Positions 53,794 through 62,815 of a DNA stretch of 64,000 nt are shown piece by piece. A model generated the notes under the pieces. The model saw only the letters and a program-made list of their open reading frames with translations, was not told the origin of the DNA and did not search any database. Made by a program: the position numbers and the translations under genes. Source of the DNA: Candidatus Lachnoclostridium stercoravium (GTDB taxonomy: Bacteria > Bacillota > Clostridia > Lachnospirales > Lachnospiraceae); contig DWZA01000004.1 of NCBI GenBank assembly GCA_019118365.1, positions 37,308-101,307 on the forward strand, written 5' to 3'. The first letter of the stretch is position 1; every line of letters starts with the position of its first letter.

Positions 53794-55767
53794 ATGACAG
53801 CCTGTAAAACGTTAAAGATCAGCAGCAGAAGATATCTGGGAAGTAAATATAAGCTGCTTCCGTTTATTAAAGGAGTAGTAGAAGCCGAGTGTACAGGCGT
53901 CAATATCATTGCCGACATTTTTTCCGGGACAGGTGTGGTCGCTTCGGCCTTTCCAGGGAAAAAGGTCATTACCAACGATATCCTTTACAGCAATTATATC
54001 TGTAATTTCGCCTGGTTTTCTCCGGAGCCATACGACCAGGAAAAGATCGGGGAGATGATCGCCGGATATAACCAGCTGGATATTGATGAAGAAAATTATA
54101 TGACGGAAAATTTTGCGGATACATTTTTCAGCAGAAAAGACTGCAGCAGGATCGGCTTTATCCGGGAGGATATTGAAAAAGCCTATAAAGAGGGAAGGAT
54201 CAATGAAAGGGAGAGGGCGATCCTGATCACGTCCCTTTTATACGCCATGGATAAGATCGCCAACACCTGCGGCCACTACGACGCTTACCGCAAAGGAGCC
54301 TCTTTTGATAAGACGTTGGAGCTTTTTCTTCCCCAGCCGCCAAAGGACAATAACAGGAATAACCGCTGTTTTAATAAAGACGCAAACGAGCTTGTAAGAG
54401 AGATCGAAGCGGATCTGGTGTATATCGATCCGCCGTATAATTCCCGCCAGTACTGCGACACCTATCACCTGCTGGAAAATGTGGCCCGGTGGGAGAAGCC
54501 AAAGGTAGAGGGCGTGGCGCGGAAGATGGACCGCACCGCGCTGAAAAGCGATTACTGCACGTCAAACGCTGCCAAGGCCTTTGAAGATCTGGTAGACCAT
54601 ATCCATGCCAGGTATATTATTCTTTCTTACAATAATATGGCGGAAAAGGGCAACGACCGTTCCAATGCGAAGATATCTGACGAAGACATTATGCGGATCC
54701 TTGGGAAAAAGGGAAAAGTAAAGATATTTTCCGAAGATTATAAGGCGTTTACTACAGGGAAATCCCGGATCTCGGACAACCAGGAAAGGCTGTTTTTCTG
54801 CCAGTGCGACGAAACGCCAAGAGAGATCGTCCAGTCCCCGTTAAACTATACAGGAGGAAAATATAAGCTTCTTCCGCAGATCCTTCCGCTGTTTCCAGAA
54901 GATATCGGCCTGTTTGTGGACCTGTTCTGCGGCGGCTGCAACGTGGGCATCAACCAGAAGAGCAGCAGAGCTGTTTTCAACGACAGGGATCATCGGCTGA
55001 TCTCCCTTTACCAGACCCTGCAGCAGACGGAGGAAAGGGAAGTTTTTTCCTATATTGAAAAGACGATCGCTCATTACTGCTTATCCAGGACCGCGGAATA
55101 CGGGTATGACCGTTATGGCTGCAGCAGCAATTCGGGCCTGGGAAAATACAATAAAGAAAAATATCTCCAGCTGAGAGATGATTTCAATAAAAAGGATCCG
55201 GCAGACAAGGACTATTATCTGATGATGTATGTGCTTATCCTGTTTTCCTTTAATAACCAGATCCGTTTTAATCAGTCCGGAGAGTTCAATCTGCCTGTGG
55301 GGAAACGTGATTTCAATTCCCGGATGGAAAAGAAGCTTTCAAAGTTTATCCGCAGGATCCACAACATGGATTATACGTTTACTGATCTGGACTTCAGGGA
55401 TTTTCCGCTGGAAGAACTGGAAGCGGACAGCTTTATTTATGCGGATCCGCCCTATCTGATCACCTGCGCGACTTACAATGAAAGATCCGGCTGGGGAGAA
55501 CAGGACGAGAGGGATCTGCTGGAATTTCTGGACCGGGCCGACCGGCGGGGGATCCGTTTCGCTCTTTCCAATGTGATGAAGAGCAAGGGAAAGACCAATT
55601 CCATCCTGATGGACTGGGCGAAGGAAAATAAAGGACGCTACCGCGTCATCCACCTGGATTATGATTACGGCAATTCCAATTATCAGACGAAGAACAAAGG
55701 CGGCAAAGCGGACGAGGTGCTGATCGTCAATTACAGGCCGCCGAGAAAGAAAAAGCAGAAGAAATAG
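53794..55767 (+). CDS. type IIS modification enzyme: fused double adenine methylase (D12 class)
   Basis: 657 residues with two adenine-N6 methylase domains in tandem. Domain 1 has SRRYLGSKYKLLP, SAM motif DIFSGTG (41-47) and catalytic DPPYNS (212-217). Domain 2 has NYTGGKYKLLP, DLFCGG (376-381), the Dam-like RFNQSGEFNLPVGK, and DPPY (551-554). Two D12 methylases in one protein, each for one strand of an asymmetric site, is known for FokI-type systems. Domain 2 resembles Dam/DpnII enzymes (GATC), which fits a GGATC-like site. The companion nuclease follows 83 bases later, after a repeat. Confidence 0.88.
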   Translation: MTACKTLKISSRRYLGSKYKLLPFIKGVVEAECTGVNIIADIFSGTGVVASAFPGKKVITNDILYSNYICNFAWFSPEPYDQEKIGEMIAGYNQLDIDEENYMTENFADTFFSRKDCSRIGFIREDIEKAYKEGRINERERAILITSLLYAMDKIANTCGHYDAYRKGASFDKTLELFLPQPPKDNNRNNRCFNKDANELVREIEADLVYIDPPYNSRQYCDTYHLLENVARWEKPKVEGVARKMDRTALKSDYCTSNAAKAFEDLVDHIHARYIILSYNNMAEKGNDRSNAKISDEDIMRILGKKGKVKIFSEDYKAFTTGKSRISDNQERLFFCQCDETPREIVQSPLNYTGGKYKLLPQILPLFPEDIGLFVDLFCGGCNVGINQKSSRAVFNDRDHRLISLYQTLQQTEEREVFSYIEKTIAHYCLSRTAEYGYDRYGCSSNSGLGKYNKEKYLQLRDDFNKKDPADKDYYLMMYVLILFSFNNQIRFNQSGEFNLPVGKRDFNSRMEKKLSKFIRRIHNMDYTFTDLDFRDFPLEELEADSFIYADPPYLITCATYNERSGWGEQDERDLLEFLDRADRRGIRFALSNVMKSKGKTNSILMDWAKENKGRYRVIHLDYDYGNSNYQTKNKGGKADEVLIVNYRPPRKKKQKK

Positions 55768-55825
55768 TAACAGTCCAGGACGGCACATCTTCTTGCCCCT
55801 GTTTTCTCGCCGTCCTGAACTGTTA
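55768..55825. repeat. dispersed palindromic repeat, short copy (family member 7) between methylase and nuclease
   Basis: TAACAGTCCAGGACGGC and GCCGTCCTGAACTGTTA close a 58-base element beginning directly after the methylase stop codon. The interior (CACATCTTCTTGCCCCTGTT) matches pieces of the 244-base copy at 6119, so this is an internal-deletion form of the same element. Confidence 0.8.
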
Positions 55826-55850
55826 CAAGAAATAAAAGGGGAGTCGTCGG

Positions 55851-57869
55851 ATGGCGTTGGAGAATATCACATACAAAAGCTACTGCTGGAGCCTGGGAAC
55901 CACCAGCTTCCGCACGAAGAATTTCAGTCAGAAGATCGAGCGCCAGTTGGAGATCCTTGCTGAATTTTGGGAAAAAGAGGAGAATCAGAGGGAATCCTGG
56001 AATAAAAACGACGGGCTTCAGAGCAGGTATTATGATTTCATGAAAGAAAAGGGGTTTATTACCGGCGAAGCGCCTAATAAACCGAAAGATGCCAGAGAAA
56101 AGACCTCCGGACTGGCGGATATCGGGCTGATCTCTGAAGACAGGCGCCTGACGGAAGTGGGACAGGCGCTTTTAAAGCTGAGCAAAAAAGGGGATTTCAC
56201 TTCTGACAATGTGCTGCAGATACCAAAGGACAGCTACATCTATTTTAAGCAGCTGCTAAAGACTTCCTGTAATCTGGACGGAAGATTTGTGCGGCCCTTT
56301 CTGGTGCTGGCGTTCCTTTTAAACAGGCTTGGAAGTTTGGATATGGAGGAGTATACCTATCTCCTGCCGCTGTGCATTGACAGAAAGACCATAGAAGAAA
56401 CTGCAGAATATATAGAAGCGCGCAGAAAAGGCGGCGGATCCGTCTATGACGGGACAACTCCCTGGTACGCGGGCATGGACGGATTTATCCTCCATATCCT
56501 GATGGAAAAAGAAAATTATAAAAAGGCGCAGGAGCTTTTTCTGTCCGCTCCCGTGGACAAAGAGCTGTTCCGGGCCGCGGGAATGAACCGAAAGAGCAGG
56601 GCCTATGATGAAAAATATCTTCCCCTGTACCAGATGACGGAAGAGGTATGCAGGAAAGGCAATACGAAATATGCCGGAGAGCTTTACCGCGCCACCAAGG
56701 GATTCCAGGCCAAGATCGGCAGCCAGTGGAGGCAGATCTTTTTTAACACAACATCGGTGAAGGCTATTGAAAAAGACCCGGCCAGCCATCTGAAGGAAAA
56801 TTTCTTCCAGAAGGTTTCCGGGGACGGAGAATTTAAAACCTTATTTTTCCAGACCATGCATCTGATCAAGGTAAAGGCCAATCTGTCGGATTATCAGGAT
56901 CTGAATAAGAGATATATCAAAAATACGGATCTTGTGCTGTTTGAAGACGGAGAAGTAAAGTTCGACATCGTGCCCAGGCATTTCTTCCGAAAGAGGATGG
57001 AAGAACTTTTTGCGCTGGCTTTTGAAGAAAGCGGCAACCTGCTTTTTAACTGCCCTGTGGAAGAGATCGCCCCCTGCCTGGAAGCAGAGGAGAGCGAGAT
57101 CATAGAAGGGATCAACCAGGAGCTGGGAACGTCAGTAAAGAGCATGGACGAGGCCAGGGATATCCTGGAAAGAGAGCGTTACCGCAGGCTGGACCGCCTG
57201 ATCGACAGCCGGTTTGACGATAAAAGCCTGGTACGCCTTCTGGAACTTTTTGAAAAGAGAAATGACGACGAGATCACTGCGTATGTGACGGACAATGCGG
57301 ATATCCCGACGATTTTCGAATATGTCCTTGGGATCATCTGGTATAAAGTCAGCGAGCGGAAGGGGAGGATCCTGGACTATATGAAGCTGTCTCTGGAGGC
57401 GGATCTGCTGCCTAAGACCCACGCGGCGGGAGGCGAGGCGGATATCGTCTACGAATATCCTGCCAGAGAAGGCGTTTATCCGGCCCACACGCTGCTTTTA
57501 GAAGCTACTCTGGCCAATGATTCCTCCCAGAGGAATATGGAGATGGAGCCGGTCAGCAGGCACCTGGGAAACTGCCTGCTGAAAACGGGAAATCCGTTTT
57601 CTTACTGCATTTTCACCAGCAGCAGACTGAATATCAACGTTATGGCGGATTTCCGCTGCCGGAAATACATGCAGTATTTTGACACGTCGGATACCAGCCG
57701 TTTTGTGGAAGGGATGAAGATCATCCCCGTAGGTACCGGCGAACTAAAGAAGATCATTTTATCAAAACGCACCTATAAAGAACTGTATCCTGTTTTCGAA
57801 GCGGCCTACCGGTCAGAAAAAAAGCTTCCTGAATGGTATGAGGAAGAGATCGCGGCCAGGATCTCATAG
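55851..57869 (+). CDS. type IIS restriction endonuclease, AlwI family
   Basis: 672 residues. The N-terminus (YCWSLGTTSFRTKNFSQKIE) is characteristic of the AlwI family of asymmetric-site nucleases. The likely catalytic core is near the C-terminus: Asp531 in ADIVYEYP and Glu551 in LLLEATLANDSSQRN, a D...ExT variant of the PD-(D/E)XK site. AlwI cuts beside GGATC; a similar site is plausible but not proven here. It should cleave DNA not methylated by the fused methylase upstream. The two genes are separated by a palindromic repeat, and GGGGAG precedes the start. Confidence 0.78.
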   Translation: MALENITYKSYCWSLGTTSFRTKNFSQKIERQLEILAEFWEKEENQRESWNKNDGLQSRYYDFMKEKGFITGEAPNKPKDAREKTSGLADIGLISEDRRLTEVGQALLKLSKKGDFTSDNVLQIPKDSYIYFKQLLKTSCNLDGRFVRPFLVLAFLLNRLGSLDMEEYTYLLPLCIDRKTIEETAEYIEARRKGGGSVYDGTTPWYAGMDGFILHILMEKENYKKAQELFLSAPVDKELFRAAGMNRKSRAYDEKYLPLYQMTEEVCRKGNTKYAGELYRATKGFQAKIGSQWRQIFFNTTSVKAIEKDPASHLKENFFQKVSGDGEFKTLFFQTMHLIKVKANLSDYQDLNKRYIKNTDLVLFEDGEVKFDIVPRHFFRKRMEELFALAFEESGNLLFNCPVEEIAPCLEAEESEIIEGINQELGTSVKSMDEARDILERERYRRLDRLIDSRFDDKSLVRLLELFEKRNDDEITAYVTDNADIPTIFEYVLGIIWYKVSERKGRILDYMKLSLEADLLPKTHAAGGEADIVYEYPAREGVYPAHTLLLEATLANDSSQRNMEMEPVSRHLGNCLLKTGNPFSYCIFTSSRLNINVMADFRCRKYMQYFDTSDTSRFVEGMKIIPVGTGELKKIILSKRTYKELYPVFEAAYRSEKKLPEWYEEEIAARIS

Positions 57870-57883
57870 GGAGGAAAAATAAT

Positions 57884-58777
57884 ATGGGAAAGATAAGAAA
57901 AGTACTGATCATAATCCTTCTTCTGGCGGCTTTTTCCAGCGGCGTCCTGGTCCTGATGGACTTTCTTGCAAGGCTGCAGGCGGAGCGGGAATATGAAAAG
58001 CTTGCGGAAATGGTCCAGACAGAAGAAGAGACGAAAGAAGAGCTCCAGACAGAAGAAACGGAGCCTGAAGCGGAAGAATACCAGTCGCCCATCGATTTTG
58101 CAATGCTTAAGTCCATCAACAGCGATACCGTAGGGTGGATCCAGGTTCCGGACACGCCGATCGACTATCCGATCGTGCAGGCGGAAGATAACGACAGGTA
58201 TCTCCACACGGATTTTGAAGGAAACGAGAGCGTCGGCGGAGCCATTTTCCTGGATTTTGAAAGCGATCCGGATCTGAAGGGCTATAATAACATTCTCTAT
58301 GGCCATCACATGAAAAATGGCTCTATGTTTAAGGCGCTGGTCAATTATAAAGATCAGGAATATTTTGAAGATCATCCGTATTTTACGATCTATACTCCGG
58401 AGGAAGAGATTTTCCTCCGGGTGATCGCCGCTTATTACGGGGATGCGGATCCTCAGGCCAGAAGGACCCGTTTTGCCACAGATGAAGAGTTTAACGAATA
58501 TGTGGATGAGATGACATCCAAATGCCCGTACCGCGTGGAGCTGGAAGGGGAGGTGGAGTCTCTTTACAGCCTGATCACCTGCAGCTATGAATTTGACGAC
58601 GCAAGAACATTTGTATATGCGGTTCCTGCGGATGAGGATGGAAATATCCTGTATAGCGACAGCGCCCCGTCTGAAAACGGGGACGCTGAAAGGGACGAAA
58701 GCGGGGCAGAGGAAGGCGCTTCCGAAGAAAATATTACAGAAGAAAGCGCTTCAGAGGCTGCCGCGCCGGAAGATTAA
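57884..58777 (+). CDS. srtB: class B sortase
   Basis: 297 residues. N-terminal signal-anchor helix (about 5-27), an acidic linker, then the sortase barrel with WIQVPDTPIDYPIVQ. Catalytic residues: His141 in YGHHMKNGSMF, Cys233 in SLITCSYEF and Arg241 in DDARTF. The class B features include the extended helix between strands (VNYKDQEYFEDHPYFTIY). It attaches proteins to the cell wall or pilus. An extra acidic, disordered C-terminal tail of about 40 residues is unusual. No protein with an obvious sorting signal is encoded nearby. Confidence 0.92.
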   Translation: MGKIRKVLIIILLLAAFSSGVLVLMDFLARLQAEREYEKLAEMVQTEEETKEELQTEETEPEAEEYQSPIDFAMLKSINSDTVGWIQVPDTPIDYPIVQAEDNDRYLHTDFEGNESVGGAIFLDFESDPDLKGYNNILYGHHMKNGSMFKALVNYKDQEYFEDHPYFTIYTPEEEIFLRVIAAYYGDADPQARRTRFATDEEFNEYVDEMTSKCPYRVELEGEVESLYSLITCSYEFDDARTFVYAVPADEDGNILYSDSAPSENGDAERDESGAEEGASEENITEESASEAAAPED

Positions 58778-58786
58778 TATTCCTGG

Positions 58787-60433
58787 CTATCTGTTTTCTT
58801 CTCCAAAAAAGAGCCTGATATCGTCTTCTACCGTTCCGATCCCGGAGATCCCGAAGTTTTCCACCAGCAGTTTCGCTACGTTTGGGGATAAGAATGCCGG
58901 AAGAGTAGGACCAAGGTGGATATTTTTCACGCCCAGATAAAGCAGGGCCAGGAGGACGATAACCGCTTTCTGCTCATACCAGGCGATATTGTAGATGATC
59001 GGAAGCTGGTTGATATCGTCCAGACCAAACACTTCTTTTAACTTCAGGGCAATGACGGCCAGAGAATAGGAATCGTTGCACTGTCCGGCATCCAGCACTC
59101 TTGGGATGCCGCCGATGCAGCCAAGATCCAGCTTGTTGTATTTGTATTTTGCGCAGCCGGCGGTGAGGATGACCGTGTCCTTTGGGAGAGCCATGGCGAA
59201 GTCCCGGTAGTATTCCCTGGAGCGGGCCCGGCCGTCGCAGCCTGCCATAACTACAAATTTTTTTATCGCGCCGGTTTTTACTGCGTCAACGATCTGATCG
59301 GCCAGAGCCAGTACCTGGGCGTGGGCGAAGCCGCCGATGATCTGTCCGCGCTCGATCTCAACAGGAGGGGCGCAGCGTTTTGCATGGCTGATGATCTCTG
59401 AAAAATCCTTTTCTTCCCCGATCCCTCCGCCAATGTGCTTACATCCGGGATAGCCTGCGGCGCCTGTGGTATACAGACGGTCTTTATAGCTGTCCTTCGG
59501 CGGGACAATGCAGTTGGTAGTCATCAGGATCGGTCCGTTAAAGCTTTCAAATTCTTCTTTTTGTTTCCACCAGGCATTTCCATAATTTCCGGCAAAATGA
59601 GGATACTGCTTAAATTTTGGATAATAGTGAGCCGGAAGCATTTCTGAATGGGTGTATACGTCGACGCCGGTTCCCTTTGTCTGTTCCAGAAGCATTTCCA
59701 GATCCTTAAGGTCATGGCCGGAGATCAGGATCCCAGGATTATTTCTTACGCCGATATCCACCTTTGTGATCTCAGGATCCCCATATGCCTTTGTGTTGGC
59801 CCGGTCAAGGAGAGCCATTCCTGCAACGCCGTATTTTCCAGTTTCCATAACGAGAGCCACCAGATTGTCTGCAGTAAGAGAATCGTCTAAAGTGGCGGCG
59901 AGAGCTTTCTGAAGAAAAGCATCGATTTCTCCGTCTTCTTCCAACAGGGCGTTTGCGTGCTTGGAGTAGGCGGAAAGGCCCTTCAGCCCATAGGTGATCA
60001 GCTCCCGGAGACTGCGGATATCCTCGTTTTCCGTGGAAAGAACGCCGATCACGGCAGCCTTGGCCGGAAAATGAGACTCTTCTTCATTCCACAGAGCTGC
60101 CGGAGGGAGGCCTGCAGGATCTTTCAGCAGAGAAAGAAGCTTCTCCTTCTCGTCCAATGTCTCCCGGATGCGGCTTATAATAGCTTCCTTGTCGAAATTA
60201 GCGTTCGTGATCGTGGTAAACAGATTTAATGTGACCAGATGATTGATCCTGAAAGGAACAGGCTGCCCTTCCGAACGAAGTCTGACGGCAACAGCAGAAA
60301 TCCCCTTCGTAACATAAACCAGAAGATCCTGCATGGCGGCTACGTCCGGCCTTTTCCCACAGACGCCTGACTGAGTACAGCCGGCGCAGCCAGCGGTTTC
60401 CTGACACTGATAGCAAAACATTTTATTTTCCAT
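58787..60433 (-). CDS. hcp: hybrid cluster protein (hydroxylamine reductase), class I
   Basis: 548 residues from ATG 60433. It contains a [4Fe-4S] cluster bound by the N-terminal [19 protein letters not shown], spaced C-x2-C-x8-C-x5-C as in class I proteins, and the hybrid Fe-S-O cluster contacted by residues such as in [12 protein letters not shown]. It reduces hydroxylamine or nitric oxide and handles nitrosative stress. The gene diverges from a Crp/Fnr regulator, the known HcpR-hcp arrangement. A GTG at 60460 would add nine residues encoded by a palindromic repeat between the AGGAGG site and the gene. Confidence 0.95.
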   Translation of the reverse strand: MENKMFCYQCQETAGCAGCTQSGVCGKRPDVAAMQDLLVYVTKGISAVAVRLRSEGQPVPFRINHLVTLNLFTTITNANFDKEAIISRIRETLDEKEKLLSLLKDPAGLPPAALWNEEESHFPAKAAVIGVLSTENEDIRSLRELITYGLKGLSAYSKHANALLEEDGEIDAFLQKALAATLDDSLTADNLVALVMETGKYGVAGMALLDRANTKAYGDPEITKVDIGVRNNPGILISGHDLKDLEMLLEQTKGTGVDVYTHSEMLPAHYYPKFKQYPHFAGNYGNAWWKQKEEFESFNGPILMTTNCIVPPKDSYKDRLYTTGAAGYPGCKHIGGGIGEEKDFSEIISHAKRCAPPVEIERGQIIGGFAHAQVLALADQIVDAVKTGAIKKFVVMAGCDGRARSREYYRDFAMALPKDTVILTAGCAKYKYNKLDLGCIGGIPRVLDAGQCNDSYSLAVIALKLKEVFGLDDINQLPIIYNIAWYEQKAVIVLLALLYLGVKNIHLGPTLPAFLSPNVAKLLVENFGISGIGTVEDDIRLFFGEENR

Positions 60434-60442
60434 TTTGTGATC

Positions 60443-60474
60443 GTAACGGTTCTGGCGCACGGCTGAACAGTTAC
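60443..60474. repeat. minimal dispersed palindrome in the hcp leader (family member 8)
   Basis: GTAACGGTTC and GAACAGTTAC flank TGGCGCACGGCT, the same end sequence as the copies at 36692 and 43099 in only 32 bases. It separates the AGGAGG at 60481-60486 from the hcp start. Confidence 0.7.
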
Positions 60475-60537
60475 TTATAACCTCCTGCTTAGTATAGTGA
60501 GACTTGACTTTGTGTTTAGAGTATAATATAGTTTTGC

Positions 60538-60563
60538 TAACAGAACCGTTGTTAAAACAACAA
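60538..60563. promoter_or_regulatory. candidate Crp/Fnr (HcpR-like) operators
   Basis: Two overlapping inverted repeats: TAACA-N7-TGTTA (60538-60554) and TTGTT-AAAAC-AACAA (60549-60563). They sit in the divergent hcp/regulator intergenic region, close to the regulator start. The TAACA/TGTTA arms resemble clostridial HcpR-type sites. Which gene is bound for control is uncertain. Confidence 0.4.
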
Positions 60564-60573
60564 AGGAGAAAAT

Positions 60574-61257
60574 ATGGATTTTAAATTTTTGTCTCAGACA
60601 CCCCTTTTTCAGGGAAATACAGAAGAGGAGACGGAGCGGGTCTTAAGCTGTCTGAAAGCCAGGGAAAAAAGATACCGCAAGGACGAGATCATTTTTTATG
60701 CCGGAGATCCAACAACTTCCATGGGGCTGGTGCTTTCCGGCAGCGTCTTTATCGAAAAGGTGGATATATGGGGAAACCGCAGCATTCTTGACAGGATAGA
60801 AAAGGGACAGATATTTGCGGAAACTTACGCCTGTATTCCCAATGAAAAGCTGATGGTAGATGTGGCTGCGGCCGAGGACACAGATGTGCTGTTTCTGAAT
60901 GCGGAAAAACTGCTTTGCGTCTGTTCGGCTTCCTGCGGCTTTCATCAGCGGCTGATCCGTAACCTGCTGTCGATCTCTGTCCAGAAAAACCTGAACCTTT
61001 CCAGAAGGATCTTTTATACCTCGTCTAAATCTACCCGCGAAAGGCTTCTGGCTTATCTGTCTTATCAGGCAGTGCAGAACAGGAGCAGGGAGTTTGATAT
61101 CCCCTATAACCGCCAGCAGCTGGCGGATTATCTGAATGTGGACCGTTCGGCGATGTCGGCGGAGCTGGGAAGGATGCAAAAGGACGGTCTGATCCGGACT
61201 TCCAGAAATCATTTCTGCCTTCTTGTATCGGAAGAAGAGAGGGCCGGCGATCAGTAG
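60574..61257 (+). CDS. Crp/Fnr family transcriptional regulator (probable HcpR)
   Basis: 227 residues. The N-terminal cyclic-nucleotide-like barrel includes [20 protein letters not shown] and IFAETYACI. The C-terminal winged helix contains [20 protein letters not shown]. There is no FNR-type cysteine cluster at the N-terminus. It diverges from hcp, and regulators of this type in clostridia and sulfate reducers (HcpR) activate hcp on nitrosative stress, possibly with a heme or NO sensor. Assignment as HcpR is by context. The start follows AAAGGAG. Confidence 0.88.
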   Translation: MDFKFLSQTPLFQGNTEEETERVLSCLKAREKRYRKDEIIFYAGDPTTSMGLVLSGSVFIEKVDIWGNRSILDRIEKGQIFAETYACIPNEKLMVDVAAAEDTDVLFLNAEKLLCVCSASCGFHQRLIRNLLSISVQKNLNLSRRIFYTSSKSTRERLLAYLSYQAVQNRSREFDIPYNRQQLADYLNVDRSAMSAELGRMQKDGLIRTSRNHFCLLVSEEERAGDQ

Positions 61258-61324
61258 AGGCGCGGCGGCATATGCAAAAAGAGAAATGATCTGAAGCGCC
61301 AGGCCGCTTGCTGAAAAGAAAGGA

Positions 61325-62626
61325 ATGCAAAAGAGGATGATCTATACAGGATACGAGATTTTATGGCTGTTTTTTGCCGGATCGTTCGGCGGATGGTGCC
61401 TGGAGACAGTCCGGGCGGCTTTTAAGCGTAAACGTTTTGTAAACAGAGGACTTGTCAACGGGCCGTTCTGCGTGATCTATGGTATCGTGCTTGTGGCGCT
61501 GACCCTGTTTTACAGGGAACTGCCGCTTTTCTGGCTCTTCTGCGGAGCTGCCATCCTGGGCACGGTAGTGGAATGGATCGCCGGCCATCTGATCGAACAG
61601 ATGTGGCATGAACGCTGGTGGGATTATTCAGATGTAAAATGGAACCTGGACGGTTACATCTGTCTTCCGATGTCCATGCTCTGGGGCGCGTTAGGCCTGA
61701 TCACGGTGAGATGGGGAAATGGCCTTATGGTCAGGCTGTTTCGGCTGTTTCCAGACCGCATACAGGGGATCGTCATATGGGCGCTGGTGATCGGGATCGC
61801 GGTGGATATCGCGGCTACAGTGATCATCATATCCGGGAAAAGCGGAAGCTTAAGGCGCTGGGAGCGGATCGACCGCTGGTTCACCGGGGTCAGCCTGCGG
61901 ATCGGAAGGCGGATCTACAGGCTGGTAGAGGGCAGGATCGACCATGCTTATCCAAGGATCCGTACAGTCAGAGAAAAGGAACGGTCAGAGGCCTTTGCAG
62001 CCGGCTGCTGCTTTTACAAGATCATGTGGCTGTTTGTCATCGGTTCCTTTCTGGGGGACATCACGGAAACTATTTTCTGCAGGCTGAAAGCCGGCGTGTG
62101 GATGAGCCGCAGCAGCCTGGTATGGGGGCCGTTCAGCATTGTCTGGGGGATCGGCATCGCCGCAGTGACCGCTATGCTCTACCGGTACAGGGACAGAAGC
62201 GACCGCTTCCTGTTCCTTATGGGAACCGCCCTGGGCGGGGCCTACGAGTACCTGTGCAGCGTTTTGTCAGAGTTAGTCTTCGGGACTGTGTTCTGGGATT
62301 ACAGCAATATCCCTTTCAACCTGGGCGGCAGGATCAATCTGCTGTATTGTTTTTTCTGGGGTATCGCCGTAGTCGTATGGCTGAAGGGCTGCTATCCCTT
62401 TGTTTCGTCAAAGATCGAAAAGCTGCCCCGCAGGGCGGGAACGGTCCTTACCTGGTGCCTTATCTTTTTTATGAGCGCTAATATGGCGGTGTCGGCCATG
62501 GCGCTTGTCCGCAGCGACCAGAGGAGCAGAGAAGTTCCGGCGGCCTATGAGTGGCAGGAAGTTATGGACGAGAGGTTCCCGGACAGCAGGCTGGAGAAGA
62601 TATACCCGAATGCGATCAAGGTGTGA
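61325..62626 (+). CDS. duplicated CmpB-type putative ABC transporter permease
   Basis: 433 residues, highly hydrophobic. It has two copies of the CmpB (PF06541-like) region: the first with FAGSFGGWCLETVRAAFKRK, FVNRGLVNGPFCVIYGI and WWDYSDVKWNLDGYICLP; the second with IGSFLGDITETIFCRLKAG, SSLVWGPFSIVWGIG and FWDYSNIPFNLGGRINLLYC. The family was named as a permease on weak grounds and its role is not established. An ATG at 61337 is an alternative start. It is probably expressed with the Crp/Fnr gene upstream. Confidence 0.82.
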   Translation: MQKRMIYTGYEILWLFFAGSFGGWCLETVRAAFKRKRFVNRGLVNGPFCVIYGIVLVALTLFYRELPLFWLFCGAAILGTVVEWIAGHLIEQMWHERWWDYSDVKWNLDGYICLPMSMLWGALGLITVRWGNGLMVRLFRLFPDRIQGIVIWALVIGIAVDIAATVIIISGKSGSLRRWERIDRWFTGVSLRIGRRIYRLVEGRIDHAYPRIRTVREKERSEAFAAGCCFYKIMWLFVIGSFLGDITETIFCRLKAGVWMSRSSLVWGPFSIVWGIGIAAVTAMLYRYRDRSDRFLFLMGTALGGAYEYLCSVLSELVFGTVFWDYSNIPFNLGGRINLLYCFFWGIAVVVWLKGCYPFVSSKIEKLPRRAGTVLTWCLIFFMSANMAVSAMALVRSDQRSREVPAAYEWQEVMDERFPDSRLEKIYPNAIKV

Positions 62627-62661
62627 ACCTATGGGAAAGTAATCAGAAACTCAAAATAATG

Positions 62662-62708
62662 TTGTGAAGCCCGTAAAATCAAGGAAGATCCGGGCTTCAC
62701 AATTTTTT
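62662..62708 (+). terminator. intrinsic terminator before clpB
   Basis: TTGTGAAGCCCG, a 17-base loop, CGGGCTTCACAA, then TTTTTT. It ends the upstream transcript. Confidence 0.85.
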
Positions 62709-62717
62709 CATAAAAAA

Positions 62718-62744
62718 TTAGCACTCGACTATTGACAGTGCTAA
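62718..62744. promoter_or_regulatory. CIRCE element (HrcA operator)
   Basis: TTAGCACTC, nine bases, CAGTGCTAA. It differs from the consensus TTAGCACTC-N9-GAGTGCTAA at one base. It overlaps the -35 box of the clpB promoter, so HrcA would repress at normal temperature. Confidence 0.92.
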
Positions 62745-62760
62745 CAATATGTGCTATGTT
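62732..62760 (+). promoter_or_regulatory. heat-shock promoter of clpB
   Basis: TTGACA, exactly 17 bases, TATGTT. The consensus -35 lies inside the CIRCE element. Confidence 0.75.
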
Positions 62761-62815
62761 ATAGTACGTATAGAACAGAAAATAATTCATGCACACCAAA
62801 CAAGGAGGCGAGGGT

